The notes beneath the pieces were generated by a model. It saw nothing but the letters and a program-made list of their open reading frames with translations. It was not told where the DNA came from and did no database searches. The position numbers and the translations under genes are program-made. From the NCBI GenBank assembly GCA_027886175.1, contig JAJNNQ010000018.1, forward strand, positions 20,317,001-20,381,000: 64,000 nucleotides of DNA. Reading direction: 5' to 3'. This document shows, piece after piece, positions 37,301 to 49,603 of this stretch. The stretch comes from Phylloscopus collybita. Its lineage: Eukaryota > Chordata > Aves > Passeriformes > Phylloscopidae. The number at the start of each line of letters is the position of its first letter. Position 1 is the first letter of the stretch.

Positions 37301-38557
37301 GAGTTTTCACCATCTGCTCAGGGAGGATGGATCCTATATGCATGATAACTTTTTCTAAGTAAGAATAAACTGAAATATTTGCTGTATCTAGTACAGAACA
37401 CCAAAAAAATTACATTTTCTTTCTGATACTCAGACTTCCATAGACTGGATCCTGTGCACTGACTGCAATGAATGGTGATTTTTTTCATTGCAGGCTTTAG
37501 CTGCAGAACACTTTAGTAAAATGAACATGGACTCAGACATCACACTCAGGAAGAGTGCCATCTCTTCCTCTGAACATCACAGCTTGGCTCCAGGTAGTAA
37601 GCCTTGTAGACCCTAGTTCTCATGTTCTTTACTAAGTACAGTAGGAGTTTAGCTTCAGCCATATTTTGGAAACACCGTGTTACATGTGAATAACACAAAG
37701 TAAGGAACAATATGATTTGGCTTATACAGCAGGAATTTTGAATGAAAATTCAACAGGAAGGATTGGAAATGTGATATTTTCTTACAGTGTTAAAACAAAA
37801 GCATCTGACTTTTGGTTTGCCATTCATAGTTTAAGTATGTGAGATTTCAGATACAGCCAAGCCAGATACTTCCTTCTGGTAATTCAATATCAGCTTCTAT
37901 TTGGAATCAAATGCATTTTCCAAAATGATTTTATTTTAAAATTTATCTGCCAATAAGGTTATTCTCAAGGCAAATTCTATAATGAAATCTTTTGCAGCTG
38001 TATTATTCCCCTTTCCTTTCCAATGATTGTATATCTTTGTTTTTAAATAGAGTATGTTTTTTTCCATAGTTAAGGTTAAGTCTGCTGGAAGATTTTATTC
38101 TCAGCCCTTTATCTACCATTTAAATAAAGTTTTTGTAGATTATTTCCAAAATACTCTATGAACAGAAAAATGGTTTTAAGCAACTGTCATTAAAAACTGC
38201 ACAAAAAATAGTTTCTATCTTCACTGCTAAGCTAAAATATAACCTCTACCAATTCTTCAATGAGCCTCTTGAAAAGTGGAATTCGTTTATCCTCCCTATG
38301 GTATAGGAACCATGTTTCTTCTCAGCTCTGCCCTGAATTGAGAAAGCTTAATTTTCCTTTAGGCCAACTCTTACTACTGCCTCTCTACATAATATAGGCA
38401 GTACAAAAGTAATATTCAACTTTATGCACTTGTAGCTACATGAGTCATGTAAAAAACAATATCTTTGATCCCAGTGTGGGTACAGCTGTAATCATGCAAA
38501 CATAGCTAATTCATCATAGCCTTTCCCCATGATAAGTAGGATATATTACAGCAGCCT
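34370..38557. other. Noncoding, unique-looking DNA
   Basis: No gene or dispersed repeat was recognised. A perfect 18-bp palindrome of C, T8, A8, G lies at 35310-35327 and is a homopolymer junction. Open frames are all under 95 codons and lie on both strands without coding character. Confidence 0.55.
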
Positions 38558-38953
38558 AAGAAACTCCAGGTTACTTAGTCTGAAGAAGTAAAGGCTCCAG
38601 GAAGACCTTACTGCAGCCTTTCAATACTTGAAAGTGGCTTATAAGACGAGAACAGATCTTCATGAAGGCCTGTAACAATAAGACAAGGGGCAATGGTTTT
38701 AAACTGAAAGACAACAGATTTAGATCAGGAATAAGTGTGAAGACTTATAATGAGAGTGGTGAAACACTGGCAAAAGTTGCCCAGAGAGGTGGTGGATGCC
38801 CCATCACTGGCAATATTCAAGGTCAGTTTAGACAGCTCTCTGAGCAACTTGATCTAGTGGAAGATGGCCCTGCTTATTGCAGAGTTTGGATGAGATGACC
38901 ATTAAAAGTTCCACCCAACCCAAACTGTTCTACGACCCCATGATTCTACAGTG
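38558..38953 (+). mobile_element. CR1 LINE, 5'-truncated 3' end
   Basis: The segment follows a CR1 3' end in order. It contains AAAGGCTCCAGGAAGACCTT, then GCAGCCTTTCAATACTTGAA, ACAAGGGGCAATGGTTTTAA and GGTGGTGGATGCCCCATCAC. CTGAGCAACTTGATCTAGTG and the tail CCACCCAACCCAAACTGTTC follow, ending in CCATGATTCTACA, which is the decayed terminal repeat of the family. The wording (GATCTAGTGGAAG, GGCCCTGC) places it in a different CR1 subfamily from the copy at 25045-25440. Reading frames inside it are remnants and encode no intact reverse transcriptase. Confidence 0.93.
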
Positions 38954-40599
38954 GTACATTCACAGCAGGATTTGTAGTGATCTAATTATTATAATAGAAA
39001 GCAAACAAACATTAAATATTTCACTAATTGCCCAGCATCATCAGATTCCTACAAATTCAGTGATCCTTAAAAGTATTATTAATTTTTTTCTGGTTTTTAC
39101 TATTGGCAGATAGGCATATCTCATTACCTAAATGACTGTTTCTAACTCTTGGGAATATGGGTAATCAACACTATTAATAAAAACTAAGGGATGTAAAACC
39201 TAATGTCAGCTGACACTTTTGTTAAAGGGGGCAGTGTTGTTTAGTCTAACAACTATGTTTGACTTTAAATAGCAGTTCCCTTGGTAGAAAAAGGCTTCCC
39301 AACATATTATCCTCACACAAAGTTATCTATTAGCTTGATGATTAAGACTTTCAGGTCTAAAACCTGATAACTGTCTTTTGGGATCCAGATTGCTGGGCAT
39401 TTGACAAAGGTCTGGAGCTATCATTTTGTTGAAGGCTAGCTGCAGAAGCTGCCAAGAAAGTGCATCTAATACTGAGCTGTCATCCTGCCTGAGTAAGACT
39501 GATAGTATCATCAATAAATCCATACTGTAAAAGCAGAAATATGCCAATCAGTGGTCCTAGTGAGGAAAAGGAAAGAGCGAGAACTACAGGCAAGAGCCAC
39601 TAAGGAAACTTATTATGAATTAAATTGCTGATAAATGTTATCTCTGGCACTAAAAAGAGAATAGGCTATGCACAAAGCAATTACTCCCTTCATAAGAAAA
39701 GTGGATATCGGTGACAGCTCTTCTTGAGAAAACTAAAATGCTGTGCTGAGGCATGTGACTTCACTAATAATAGAAACTGTTAAAATAGGAACAAGAGGGG
39801 TGAGGTACAAACACAATTAAACAATGCAAGTCAAATATTTTATATTCTTCTTTTTCTTGCTTTCATAAAAAAAAAAAACACAACAAAATTCTTAGCAGCT
39901 GAAAGAGAACACTTGAAATGTCCACACGTTTAAAGTTTTCCTTACACCAGAAAGCAATATTGAGTAACATCAGCACAAGTTCTGGACCTGGAAACAAATA
40001 CTTTAATGTGAAACTGTCCCTGAGTTAACTAATTTTGCTGCCAGCCTAGTCTTGCTAGTGCAGACATAAGGAGGCTCCACTAACATGGCTGCCTTTCGTC
40101 ATCAGAAATACTTTTTGTTGCAAAGGATATAGACATTATACCTATTTAAAATGGATGATTGCACCAAGCTTCATGTACAGCATGTAAATATTCTCACAAA
40201 TTATAGGATTTTTAGTCTCATCCAGGGAGAGGATAAGGCTATAACATTTTTGGTTTATATTCTCTTTGTAATCACTCACAGTGGCAAACACTGAATTTGA
40301 TAAATATTTCAACTTCATCTATAAATTCAGTTTTCACTAATCAACATCTTTACCACACTTTTTCAGTGGTAGCAGAGAAAAAGAAATAACAGTAGCTTGA
40401 TATTTGGTTTATACAGCAATGCGCACACACATTTACATATTATCATTCCAAGCAACTGATATCATCATCAACAACATCTTCCCTTCCTTTCTAGCACATC
40501 TCTCTGATTCACTCATGATGTCCTACTCATATTTTGTAAACCCTGCAGTTAAAAAGAATAGTCACGATTATTACTGAAACAAAACATACAAGAAGCCCA
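38954..40599. other. Noncoding DNA
   Basis: AT-rich, unique-looking sequence with no recognised gene or repeat. An A-rich run lies at about 39868-39880. Confidence 0.55.
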
Positions 40600-40990
40600 G
40601 AGACAATTCTTCATCGCTGTCCTTTCCTCTCACTGTAGGAGATGTCCCAGTAATCCAGATTGCAATCCCTGGCAGGAATTTGTAGTGTATGAAAGTGAGA
40701 CTCACAGGCTGAGAGCAAAATGAACCTGTTTAATTGCAGACTTCAGACAGTACTTATACACTTAGTGTGAGAATCTTTAATCTTATCTGTAATAAATCCA
40801 TCAGCCTGACTATTCGTTTCCTCAAGGTTTACAGGCTTTTGAAGAAACCTTTCCTGTTCTCAGGTAGTGTGCAATCTACTTTCTCTCGTGCTCCCCAGGA
40901 GTTTTCTGCAGTCCCAGACTGCTGTTTCCGTATAGGAATTATCTCTCTATCTGCTACTATAAAACCCAAGAACAATAAGACCTATGACAA
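40600..40990 (-). mobile_element. Possible ERV LTR fragment
   Basis: Read in reverse, a TATA-like TGTATAAGTACTG (about 40748-40760) is followed about 20 bases on by ATTAAACAGGTTCATTTTGC, which has a polyadenylation-type ATTAAA (40729-40734), and then by GCTCTCAGCCTGTGAGTCTC. TATA box, polyadenylation signal and AACAGGTTCATTTTGCTCTC in this order and spacing resemble avian ERVL LTRs as I remember them. Ends and target-site duplications are not visible; the limits are estimates. A unique sequence with chance signals is the alternative. Confidence 0.4.
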
Positions 40991-41711
40991 TATAAGCCTT
41001 AAAAAGTTGGATAAGGAAGAGAGGGAAGTTATATAGGAAAAGAGTGGTAAGCCTATCATTTAGGGAACAAGTGTCATATGTTTTCCATGACGACCTGCTG
41101 TTAGAAAGAGTCCAAGCTTCATAAACTGTAGATATGATAAGATTAGGAAAATCTCACAAAATATGATTTTTAGGTTACTGAATATTTCACAAAAATACTG
41201 TAACCAACGGACCAATTACTTTGAATGAAAGGAATTAAGGAATATAGTGGGAATGTCAGCTCTAGAAAATACCAAAGAAGAGAGAAATCTTTCATATGTC
41301 AGATGCAAATGACAGAGGAATGCTGAACAATCACATCTCTTACTCTTTGACCAACTTTAGATGAAATTTCTTGTACCCTAACACTACCTATATAGTTTCA
41401 GCATCTGAAAAGATAGCCTAAGGTGATGAGGTCATATAAAAAAGTCTACTCATGAACAGGAGGTGAGAGGACAATCACTCTTGTGGACTTCATAACACAA
41501 TAAAATTTTCAAATTTAGTTGAAACTCTGTCTCTTTGTTATCCTGCTGAGGAATTCTCTGGGGGAAAAGACTAGGGGCTAAAAAGATAACAGTACCAAAA
41601 TTATAGGGGAAAATACAGTTGCTGCTCCCTAGATGGAACACCGTCAGAACATACAAGTTCCCACTCAGGCGAGATGAAACAGAGGGTGGAGCAGAGTGGA
41701 GACAAAATAGC

Positions 41712-41966
41712 CAGGCTCTGGGAAGTTTGTTTCAGTGTTTGAATAGCCTCTTCCTGAAGATATTTCTAATATCCAATGTAAACCTATCCTGGTGGAACTT
41801 GAGGGCATGTCATCTCATCCTATTGCTTCCTGCTTGGAAGAGACCAAGTCCCACCTCAGCACAACCTCCTGTGATTGTTGGAGAGAGTGGTAAGGTTTCA
41901 TTCAGTTAATTTCGGTCCAGGCTGAACACTCCCAGTTCCCTCAGCTTCTTATACCAGAGACAGTTC
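41712..41966 (-). mobile_element. CR1 LINE fragment, reverse orientation
   Basis: In reverse complement this matches CR1. The forward strand shows CTCTGGGAAGTTTGTTTCAG, GATATTTCTAATATCCAATG, AACTTGAGGGCATGTCATCT and CCAGGCTGAACACTCCCAGT, all antisense forms of the CR1 3' region. The terminal part of CR1 (the last hundred or so bases) is missing at the left, so this copy is truncated at both ends. It abuts a forward-oriented CR1 fragment on its right. Confidence 0.88.
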
Positions 41967-41971
41967 AGCAA

Positions 41972-42095
41972 AAAGATAAAAAAGCTGGAGCATCTCTCCT
42001 ATGAAGAAAGGCTGAGATAGCTGTAAATGTTCATCTGGGAGTGAAAAAGGCTCCGAGGAGGAGACTGAGACTTGCCCACTGCCTTTCAGTCAGTC
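41972..42095 (+). mobile_element. CR1 LINE fragment, forward orientation, head-to-head with its neighbour
   Basis: The words AAGCTGGAGCATCTCTCCTA, TGAAGAAAGGCTGAGATAGC and AAAGGCTCCGAGGAGGAGAC match the CR1 stretch just upstream of the usual 3' region. CTGCCTTTCAGTCAGTCAGG then matches with a small insertion. Homology fades after about 42095, so the 3' end is absent. Its 5' side faces the 5' side of the reverse-oriented fragment immediately to the left. Confidence 0.8.
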
Positions 42096-45000
42096 AGGTA
42101 AAGCCTAGCATGACTAAGAGTGTTTGACAGCTCAAATGAAGGTGATGCCTTACCAAGGCAGACAGTCATTCCCAGAGAATACAGAGAATTTCTACTAGCT
42201 GCTCATTTGATTTAGATACATTAAAAGTATTTCAAATTGTATCTCCACTGTATCGTAGAGTTTCTATTCTGGCCACAAAGTTAACTTTGTATTTGTAGAA
42301 CTGCTCAGAACTGTGTTTTTAATCTATTTTAAATCCTTTTTGGAAAGGTGTGAGAAGAAATCTGCTAGCTTTGGCAAGGGTCCTCTGGAAGGAGAATACA
42401 CTGTAGGGGTCATATCCCTAATCCACAGGAGGCTGTGTCCTCTGCCCTTTGCTACCTGAAGAAAAAGGTGGAGCTATGCGATACCTTAGAGCCACGGTGT
42501 GAACTGGTATCTGAGAACCTGCGTGACAGTAGGTGAAAGTGGGGATTGTATGATCCAGCCCACAGAGTATGAAAAAGTCACAGGAGGGGTATGGTGGGGA
42601 GAGGGGGTGTTGGTGGTAATACTGTGTTCTAAATGACATAAAAGTGTTCACAATGAATGTGGAGAATGTTTTTAAATAACCGCCTCTACTCACATGTTCT
42701 ATGGAGATCTATTATTAAAAAAATCATATTTTAATAGCTATTCCTATTAAACAAACAAATGAATCAAGAGAGAGACCTGTGTATAACTGGTGGATCCGTT
42801 TATGTTGATTGCTTTTGCCAAGTTTGGAATCCAGCCATTTAGACACATATACACTGCAGCTCTGTCAGCTGCCTGGAGCACCACTTAAAAATGCAAAGAA
42901 AAAGAAAAAAAAAATTAAAAAAAAACAGTATCTCTCACCAGATGCACAGGGAATCTGAAAGACAGGATTTTGGCAAGCCTAGCAAGAATTTAGCCTGGCA
43001 CATGAGGTCAAATGGTCTTAGAATATCAAACCAAAACTACATATCTAAAAGATAATGATCTAAATTCATCTATTCCCAGAGACAAGTGTAGCATTACAGC
43101 TGAGGAATGACTATTTTAGTCTTTTTGGATGATTAAGACAGTCTCTAGATCCTCTTACAGCTGCCTGATTACATTTTTCAGCTAATGGATACAGTACTGT
43201 ACATGCTGAAGGAACTGAGCAGCAATCTGGGAGGTAGAGAGACATTGTCTGGCCCATTGCATTTCCTGGAATCATTTCTGTCTCACAAACAACTGATTGC
43301 ATTATACAAAAGATTTTGTGATCACATTACGATTTTGTGATTGATTCTGGTGGCTAACTGACTGCACTGCACTTTGAATTCTTCTGAATATCTCCACAAA
43401 TAAGTGGTATGTGCAGACTTGAGCCTTGTCATTCCTCCTTTTTTCTATGGCTGTCAATTGGCCTTATATTCAAAGCACGAAAAATATTATCTCTGTTCTG
43501 CATGTCCCACGTTTTTGCAACATCATACAATATATCAACTATCTTTCTTTCACCAGGTTTTTTTATCATGGGATCTTGGTGCTGACTTTTAATCTGGATT
43601 ACCATAAATCAGATGGCCCCATTACAGCAATGGACTGAGACTGGATATTACAAAAGGTGTAAGAGTAATGACTTATATTGATAATAGAATTCATCCAAAA
43701 GGATTTTTGAAAGGGAAATGAAACTGTCATGAAGAATGCAGGTGTTCAGTGAAAAATGAAATGGTGGCATTATTTTCTCATGACTTGTCTTTTTTGGGGC
43801 AAGTAACTGCTGTTGACACCAGCATGTCTCAGATGATGCCCTGAGTCAAATGAAAAAATGTATCACAAATTCACTTGAAACTACAATAGAAATAAAGGTT
43901 AATACACTCTTGGCCATGTGGAGTATGAACATTTCAGTTTGTAACCTGTGTTGGGTTTTTCTTTTTTAGGAAATAAGCTTTTGTACCAAGAATCCCGCTC
44001 CTCCCACCTACGTGTTTTCCTTCTTATATTAGATCTTAAAAAACAAATTTTCTTTAATTTCATCAGAAAGCTCCATGTGAACAGAGACATATGTGAAAAA
44101 CCTACACAGTGATAAAAAGATGGAGGTGGCTGAATTTGTTTTATTAGAGTAGAATGTCAATGAAAAATCAATGGAGCACCAGGGGAGAGGAGCTGGTATG
44201 ATCTTTTAATTATCAGAAGTTAACATCACCTTTTTTTTCTTTAAAGATCAAAAAAGCAAACTAATAAGAACATTCACTGCAGCAAAACCAAGATCACAGT
44301 TTTTTCAGCACATAGCATCGAGTTTAAGCCATGATAAAATGTGAAATTGCTCCTATCATTGCAAGTACAACCTAACTGCTCCTCATCTGCTCATTAGACC
44401 CTGAAAGTATACAGCCACACTCCAAGTCAAAGTAGGTCACAGTTCATGGTGGATTTTGGCATTCATGTCAGTCACTAAAACTGAAAGTACGACAACTCCT
44501 GTTTCCTGTTCCTAATAACAGAATTCATCAGGAAAAAAAAAAAAAAATCTGAACCCTTGAAAGCTGATGGAACAGATCCAAAGAGAGATCCCTGGATAGA
44601 ACTCAAAGTGTGCAATGGTGCTCTGAGCCCCCAAGAGCCTGCAGTTTGTTAGAGGTGTCCTTTGCTATACTCCCGAGAGACAATTTTCCATCCACAGCTG
44701 AGTAAGTACTATGCACATGCTAATCTCTTGTACTCTCCCTTCTGCTCCTGGGAAGAGTCCTTTGTGAGACCAGTGCTGAAATGAGAAGAACTGGCAGCTC
44801 TGTGATTTCTAGTCAGAGGAAGTGGTAACAGACAGTTATCCTTTGTGCTTCTCACATGAGGCAGATACAACAGACACATTCAGTGAACAAAGCCATCTCA
44901 TGTGTTGTTCATTTGTTCCCTTTTTTTTTTTTTTTTTTTTGAGCTGAAATTTTCAATTCTAGCAGCATGTAAATTTTGTGAGTTTTGACATAAATTATTG

Positions 45001-48000
45001 GAAGTTACCATGTTGTCATGTTCACACAAATTTAGGACAGCTTTCATCCCATGTACATTTGCAACTTAAAGAGGGAAAATATAAGTGATGAAGAAAAGGT
45101 GCTCAGTCAGGCCTTGGTAAAATGCATCTTTTCTGATTTTCAAATTTTATTTATTTAGATAAGTATATAAAGGTATCAAATGAAGGAATGTTACCATCTT
45201 CTTGAAGAGATCTGCCTACAATATTTCTTGCTGTGCAGTGGGATGGGGAGCCAGAGAGCTACATCATTCAGGAACAGCAGCAGGAAAATGGCTGAATGCA
45301 TGCTTAGCACACTCACATGAGGCCAAGTTACGTGTGGCTAAATGCCACTCCAAAACTTTGGAGGACTCCAAATCACTTGTGGTAGCTGTTGTTGTTGTCT
45401 ACTGGGACTCTACAGCCACATATTTAAACTATTAGAATATTTAACCAGTTAAGGAAAAGGACGCTTACAAAACAGAAAACTGCCTACTCTATATAGAAAA
45501 AGAATTCCAAAGAAAATATGGACAATCAACTGGCCAGAAGGTTTCTTTTTTAGGATAGATAGACAAGCTTAAGCATGTCAATAAATAGTATAAACAAAAT
45601 CCATAAGAAAAACAGAATTAGAGTCGCCAAACTTGTAAGGATACCAAGTGCCTAAAGTGCGCCTTTCATATGTGGCTTCAAATCCAAGCAAGTCCAGAAC
45701 CCCAAGACAGTACACTAAAAACCAAGATTTAGGGGCAGCAAGATATTGGGCAGATGTCTAGTGTTTAGTGACCTGGGTTTCTACAGAGTTAGACATACTG
45801 GCTACATGCAAAGCATCTGGGAGCATTCCCAGGCACTGGAACTCAACCATCCATAGTAGAAACTATTAAAACATTGCCTGTTACAATTTTGGCAGGTCAT
45901 AACTAACTTTCTCCCAAGGACAGCTCATTCCAGAGACCTTTCCCAAAAGGCAGTTCGCATGCAGCCAGCATGTTCTGGAGTTTATGAGAATTTGTTAGCA
46001 CTGTCAATGGGCCATTGTGTGCCAGTTGGCCTAATTGTCTGGGAATGTTTCTGGGAATGTTTAATATAACAGTTTATTTGTGCCTGGTATTTTAGAGCCA
46101 ATGTAGCAGCTCACCACTATCAAAAGGAAAGGATTTGTTCCTTCTTTTGACTACTTCTAATATCCTCCATTATATCAGTTCTGATGTTTGTCAGGCACTT
46201 TTCTGGGATGTTTCAACTCTGTAACCTGGAGAAATCCATTTGTTTCCTCTTGCTGGAGCAGGTTAGATTTCTAACTGCTGATTAGAAATTTGAATCAGGT
46301 CACTGCTCAGTCTAACAAGCACCAACTCAGCTCAAGGAATGCATGGCTGTGTCTGGAAAGGGGACCAGAGTGAAACACCAGGGTAAGTAGGATCTTTGCC
46401 CGAAAGTGCCAATGATGCATTAGGCTGTGCCTCGTGAATTATTGAGATTAATTCAGACTGTTATGTTGAGAGCAGCCTGAGCTGATGTAAGCCCTCACTG
46501 CAAACAGAGGGTCACTTTGGCTGCCATTTTTCAAAAGCTCATTTCCCATATCTCCTCCCTCCCTTGTGCCAGCACAGCAATATATACACAGTCATGAGTG
46601 AGCTGAACTGAGGAAATGGTCCTCAAGAAAAAAAAGTTAATCCTAATTCGCTGTAGCTCCTTACATAGGAACAAGTGTTTCTGCCAGAACAAGGATCTTG
46701 AGTAGGAGAAACACTATGGAAGTAAAACTATCAGATTTAAGTAAAAGTTGAGGGCAGCAACATCAGGATTTATCAGCTTAACCTGCTTATGGAACTGCAG
46801 TATTGGGTGTTTCAGGAGGCATCTAAAAACCATGATAAGGTGTTCAGATTAAACTACAACAGAGATTCACTGAGAGGAGAAAGGGGCTTGTAGGCATCTA
46901 AATATAGATAAGGGTTCAAACACCATTGTAAATGAAAGATAAATTGTAGAGATTTTCTTTCTGGTTCTTTTTATTTCTGTTATAAAATTCATGTTTTCCT
47001 AACAGCATTAGCTGTCAGCTCCTATTAAAAAACTCAAACAAACAAATCTATATCTAACAGGATATGAGGCTGCAAAAAAAATCTTGAAAGTTGTTTTGTT
47101 CTTTATGACAATCCAGAAAGAGTTACCACAAACAGCTTTGAGGTGCAACAACCAAATTCATGCCAGTGTGACATTTTTATTGCATGCATGCTTTCTTTCA
47201 AAGTCTATTCTGAAGATACAAGTTGGAAGAGGTGATGGAGAAGAAGCATTAGTTGCCTCTTGCTGTCAGATTGATCTAATTGGTAGCATCCCTTACCACT
47301 AATTACTTAAATAAATTTTTGCAACACAGACAGGAGCCATATTAGATTCTTGGAATTCTGATCCAACTCTAGAACATCTCATGGAGTACTTTTTATTACA
47401 CACTTGTGTAGGCTTTTAAATGGCTTGAAACAGTTAAGTACATGTTTTTAACAGACATAGCATCATCTACAGAAAAAGCTTTTTATTTTTTTTTTTTTTT
47501 GGCCTTAAGCCTCCCAGATAGCTTTTCTACTGGGAATTTTAAGACTTGATGCTCCTATTTGATAACTTAACTTTTAATTTTTTTCCAAAACCTTTTCCTC
47601 TCAAAGAACTTCCCAGGCTATTTAAAATAGTAGCCAGTGAAAATCACTACAGTTCTGTTGTTTTAACTTGCCCTATACTGATTTAGACCACTTGGGAAAC
47701 TTGTCAAGGACAATCCTCCAGTGCTTGCCACCCAGAAGTGGCAAGTGCTTGCCAGTTGTGTCATTCACTGCAACTGGAACTGTGATGCAACTGCTTGAAA
47801 ATAGACTAGAGCTCAGGACTTCACAGCACCCACCAACATGCAGGTTAATTATCTTGTAGGTTTATAAGTGAAGAAGGCAAAATCTGTAGGCAGAAGCAAT
47901 AGCTCCTGTTAATCCAGCCCATAAAACTGTGAGGGGAAGTGGAAAAGGGGAGGCATGAAAGTTTTCAGGAGCAAAAGATTTCTTCAAGCCTTCTTCAAGC

Positions 48001-49138
48001 TGACCAATTATATTGTTTATGTATGTGATTAGATTTGAAAGACATTCTTCCATACAAAGCCTTTTGTGTTGGGATACCAACCTTGAGATACATTTCCCAT
48101 GGCACACCTAAGAGTATTTTTGGTTTTAAAATTGCATTCCTATGTGGATACTAATCCTACAATCAATAACATGTCTAAAAGTAACAGAATCAGTCCTTGC
48201 ATTTATATTTTTGAGATCAAAATCAAAATTATTGCTTTCCTATTTTTATTCTTCTTTTCTGTCTTTTCTTTTTCTTGTCCTGAATTTCCCTGCTTCTATC
48301 TTCCTCTCAGTTTCTGAGATGATCAATATCCATCTTCCATTTACTAGTGCAGCTGAATGTGCACCCAGAATAGGAAGTAATTCAGTTTTCAGGATATATC
48401 ATGAGAAGGAAAGAGTAGTCCTAGAAGGGATCTTAAGATGGGGATCAACTTTATTGGTCATTGTATTTCCTTTGTGAAAGCATTGCCTTCCTGCTCAGAT
48501 AATTTTGCTTCATTATTTATGCATATAGAAATAAATTCTAACAGTAACTTAAACAGAGCAAGTATCTCCAACAGTTCCACCAGAAAGCACCACTTGGAAG
48601 CCTGTCTCAACACAGCTCACCAGATGTTCTGCACCAGCACCTGCTGTGCCCTTCAATCACTGCCTGCACTCCTGCTGCCATGTGGGTTCAAGCAAGGGTG
48701 AAGGATAACAGCACCTCGTATTCATTTATTTGCAAGACAACAGCAATCAAATTTACAAACTTTAGCAAAGAATTGCTTTATCTTTTGCTGAAATGTAATC
48801 ATATCTGAACTGTTGCAGGGGTAACTCTTTAACAACAGATTAAGGAAGATAAATTGTATTTTGAACATCTTGAATTAGGACAATTTTATTGGGTAAAGAT
48901 CAGCTATCCAAGTTGAAACAGGACATTAGATCTAACATTTCTGTTTTAGGAAAAAAAATCAACAGCTCTTCTCTTGCAATAACTATCCAGCATATCATCT
49001 GATGTCAGAGCACACAACGATATGCCAGGCATACATAATTAGAAAGCATACAAAATTCAAATGTAATGACAATCATAAAATTTCTGGGGGGAAAAAAAAA
49101 ATTTCTGCTTTCCCATTATTAATAATGTTGCCATAAAG
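42096..49138. other. Noncoding, unique-looking DNA
   Basis: No gene or clear dispersed repeat was recognised. Features seen are an A-rich run at about 42895-42925, a run of 20 T at 44921-44940, a T-rich run at about 47482-47500 and a perfect 12-bp tandem duplication (CTGGGAATGTTT) at 46039-46062. A small composite of direct and inverted copies of GTGCTTGCCA lies at 47721-47754. The stretches around 46320-46560 and 44560-44720 are somewhat GC-richer but have no coding character. Confidence 0.5.
44921..44940. repeat. Homopolymer run of 20 T
   Basis: An uninterrupted run of 20 T on the forward strand, flanked by CCC and GAG. It could be a simple-repeat expansion or the A-tail of an unrecognised reverse-strand insertion; no element body was recognised next to it. 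Confidence 0.95.
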
Positions 49139-49603
49139 ATGAACCTAATTAAACAAGCACAGAACAGTTCCAGGTTGATTCATCTGATCCCAAGGTTGGG
49201 CATGCATTCATCTATTCCAGAGCTCTGGAAAGGGACAGGCTATGCCCTTTCCCTTCTGTTACTGATACCTGCTGCCTTGTGTGTCTCAGCAGCAGATCAA
49301 GATGCACACAAAAACACAAGAAAATTATGTCTTCCAGCTTCCGCAGAACCCCAATTAAACTCCATTCAGCAGCTGAGAGCAGCAGAGGAAGCAAAACTTG
49401 CATCTGTTACTGTTGCTGCAGTTGGAGGTGTGAGCTACGCAGGAGATTTGCCAGACTCCTCAGCCTCTGAGCAAAGCAGAAGGGAGAAAGATGAACTCAT
49501 GCCAAGGCATGAGCTGTTTCCAAATGCAGCAACCTGTGCAGAACCAGAAGGTCACAGTCTGCAGCTGGCCCAACTACAAGTGAGACAGAGGGAACGGTCT
49601 TAA
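49139..49603 (+). other. 154-codon ORF with a signal-peptide-like segment, unrecognised
   Basis: The frame is open from ATG 49139 to the stop at 49601-49603. Residues about 36-49 form a hydrophobic core (ALSLLLLIPAALCV), followed by SAAD, which would suit signal-peptidase cleavage. A second ATG at codon 22 would give a signal peptide of ordinary length. The remainder is polar and alanine/glutamate-rich, with no domain I recognise. The stretch is GC-richer than its surroundings. Against a gene: there is no promoter CpG island, no recognised homologue and no evident splice partners. Chance is the default explanation. Confidence 0.2.

Noticed and set aside
38662..38898. 78-codon forward open frame
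   Set aside because: It lies wholly inside the CR1 3' region and has no coding role.
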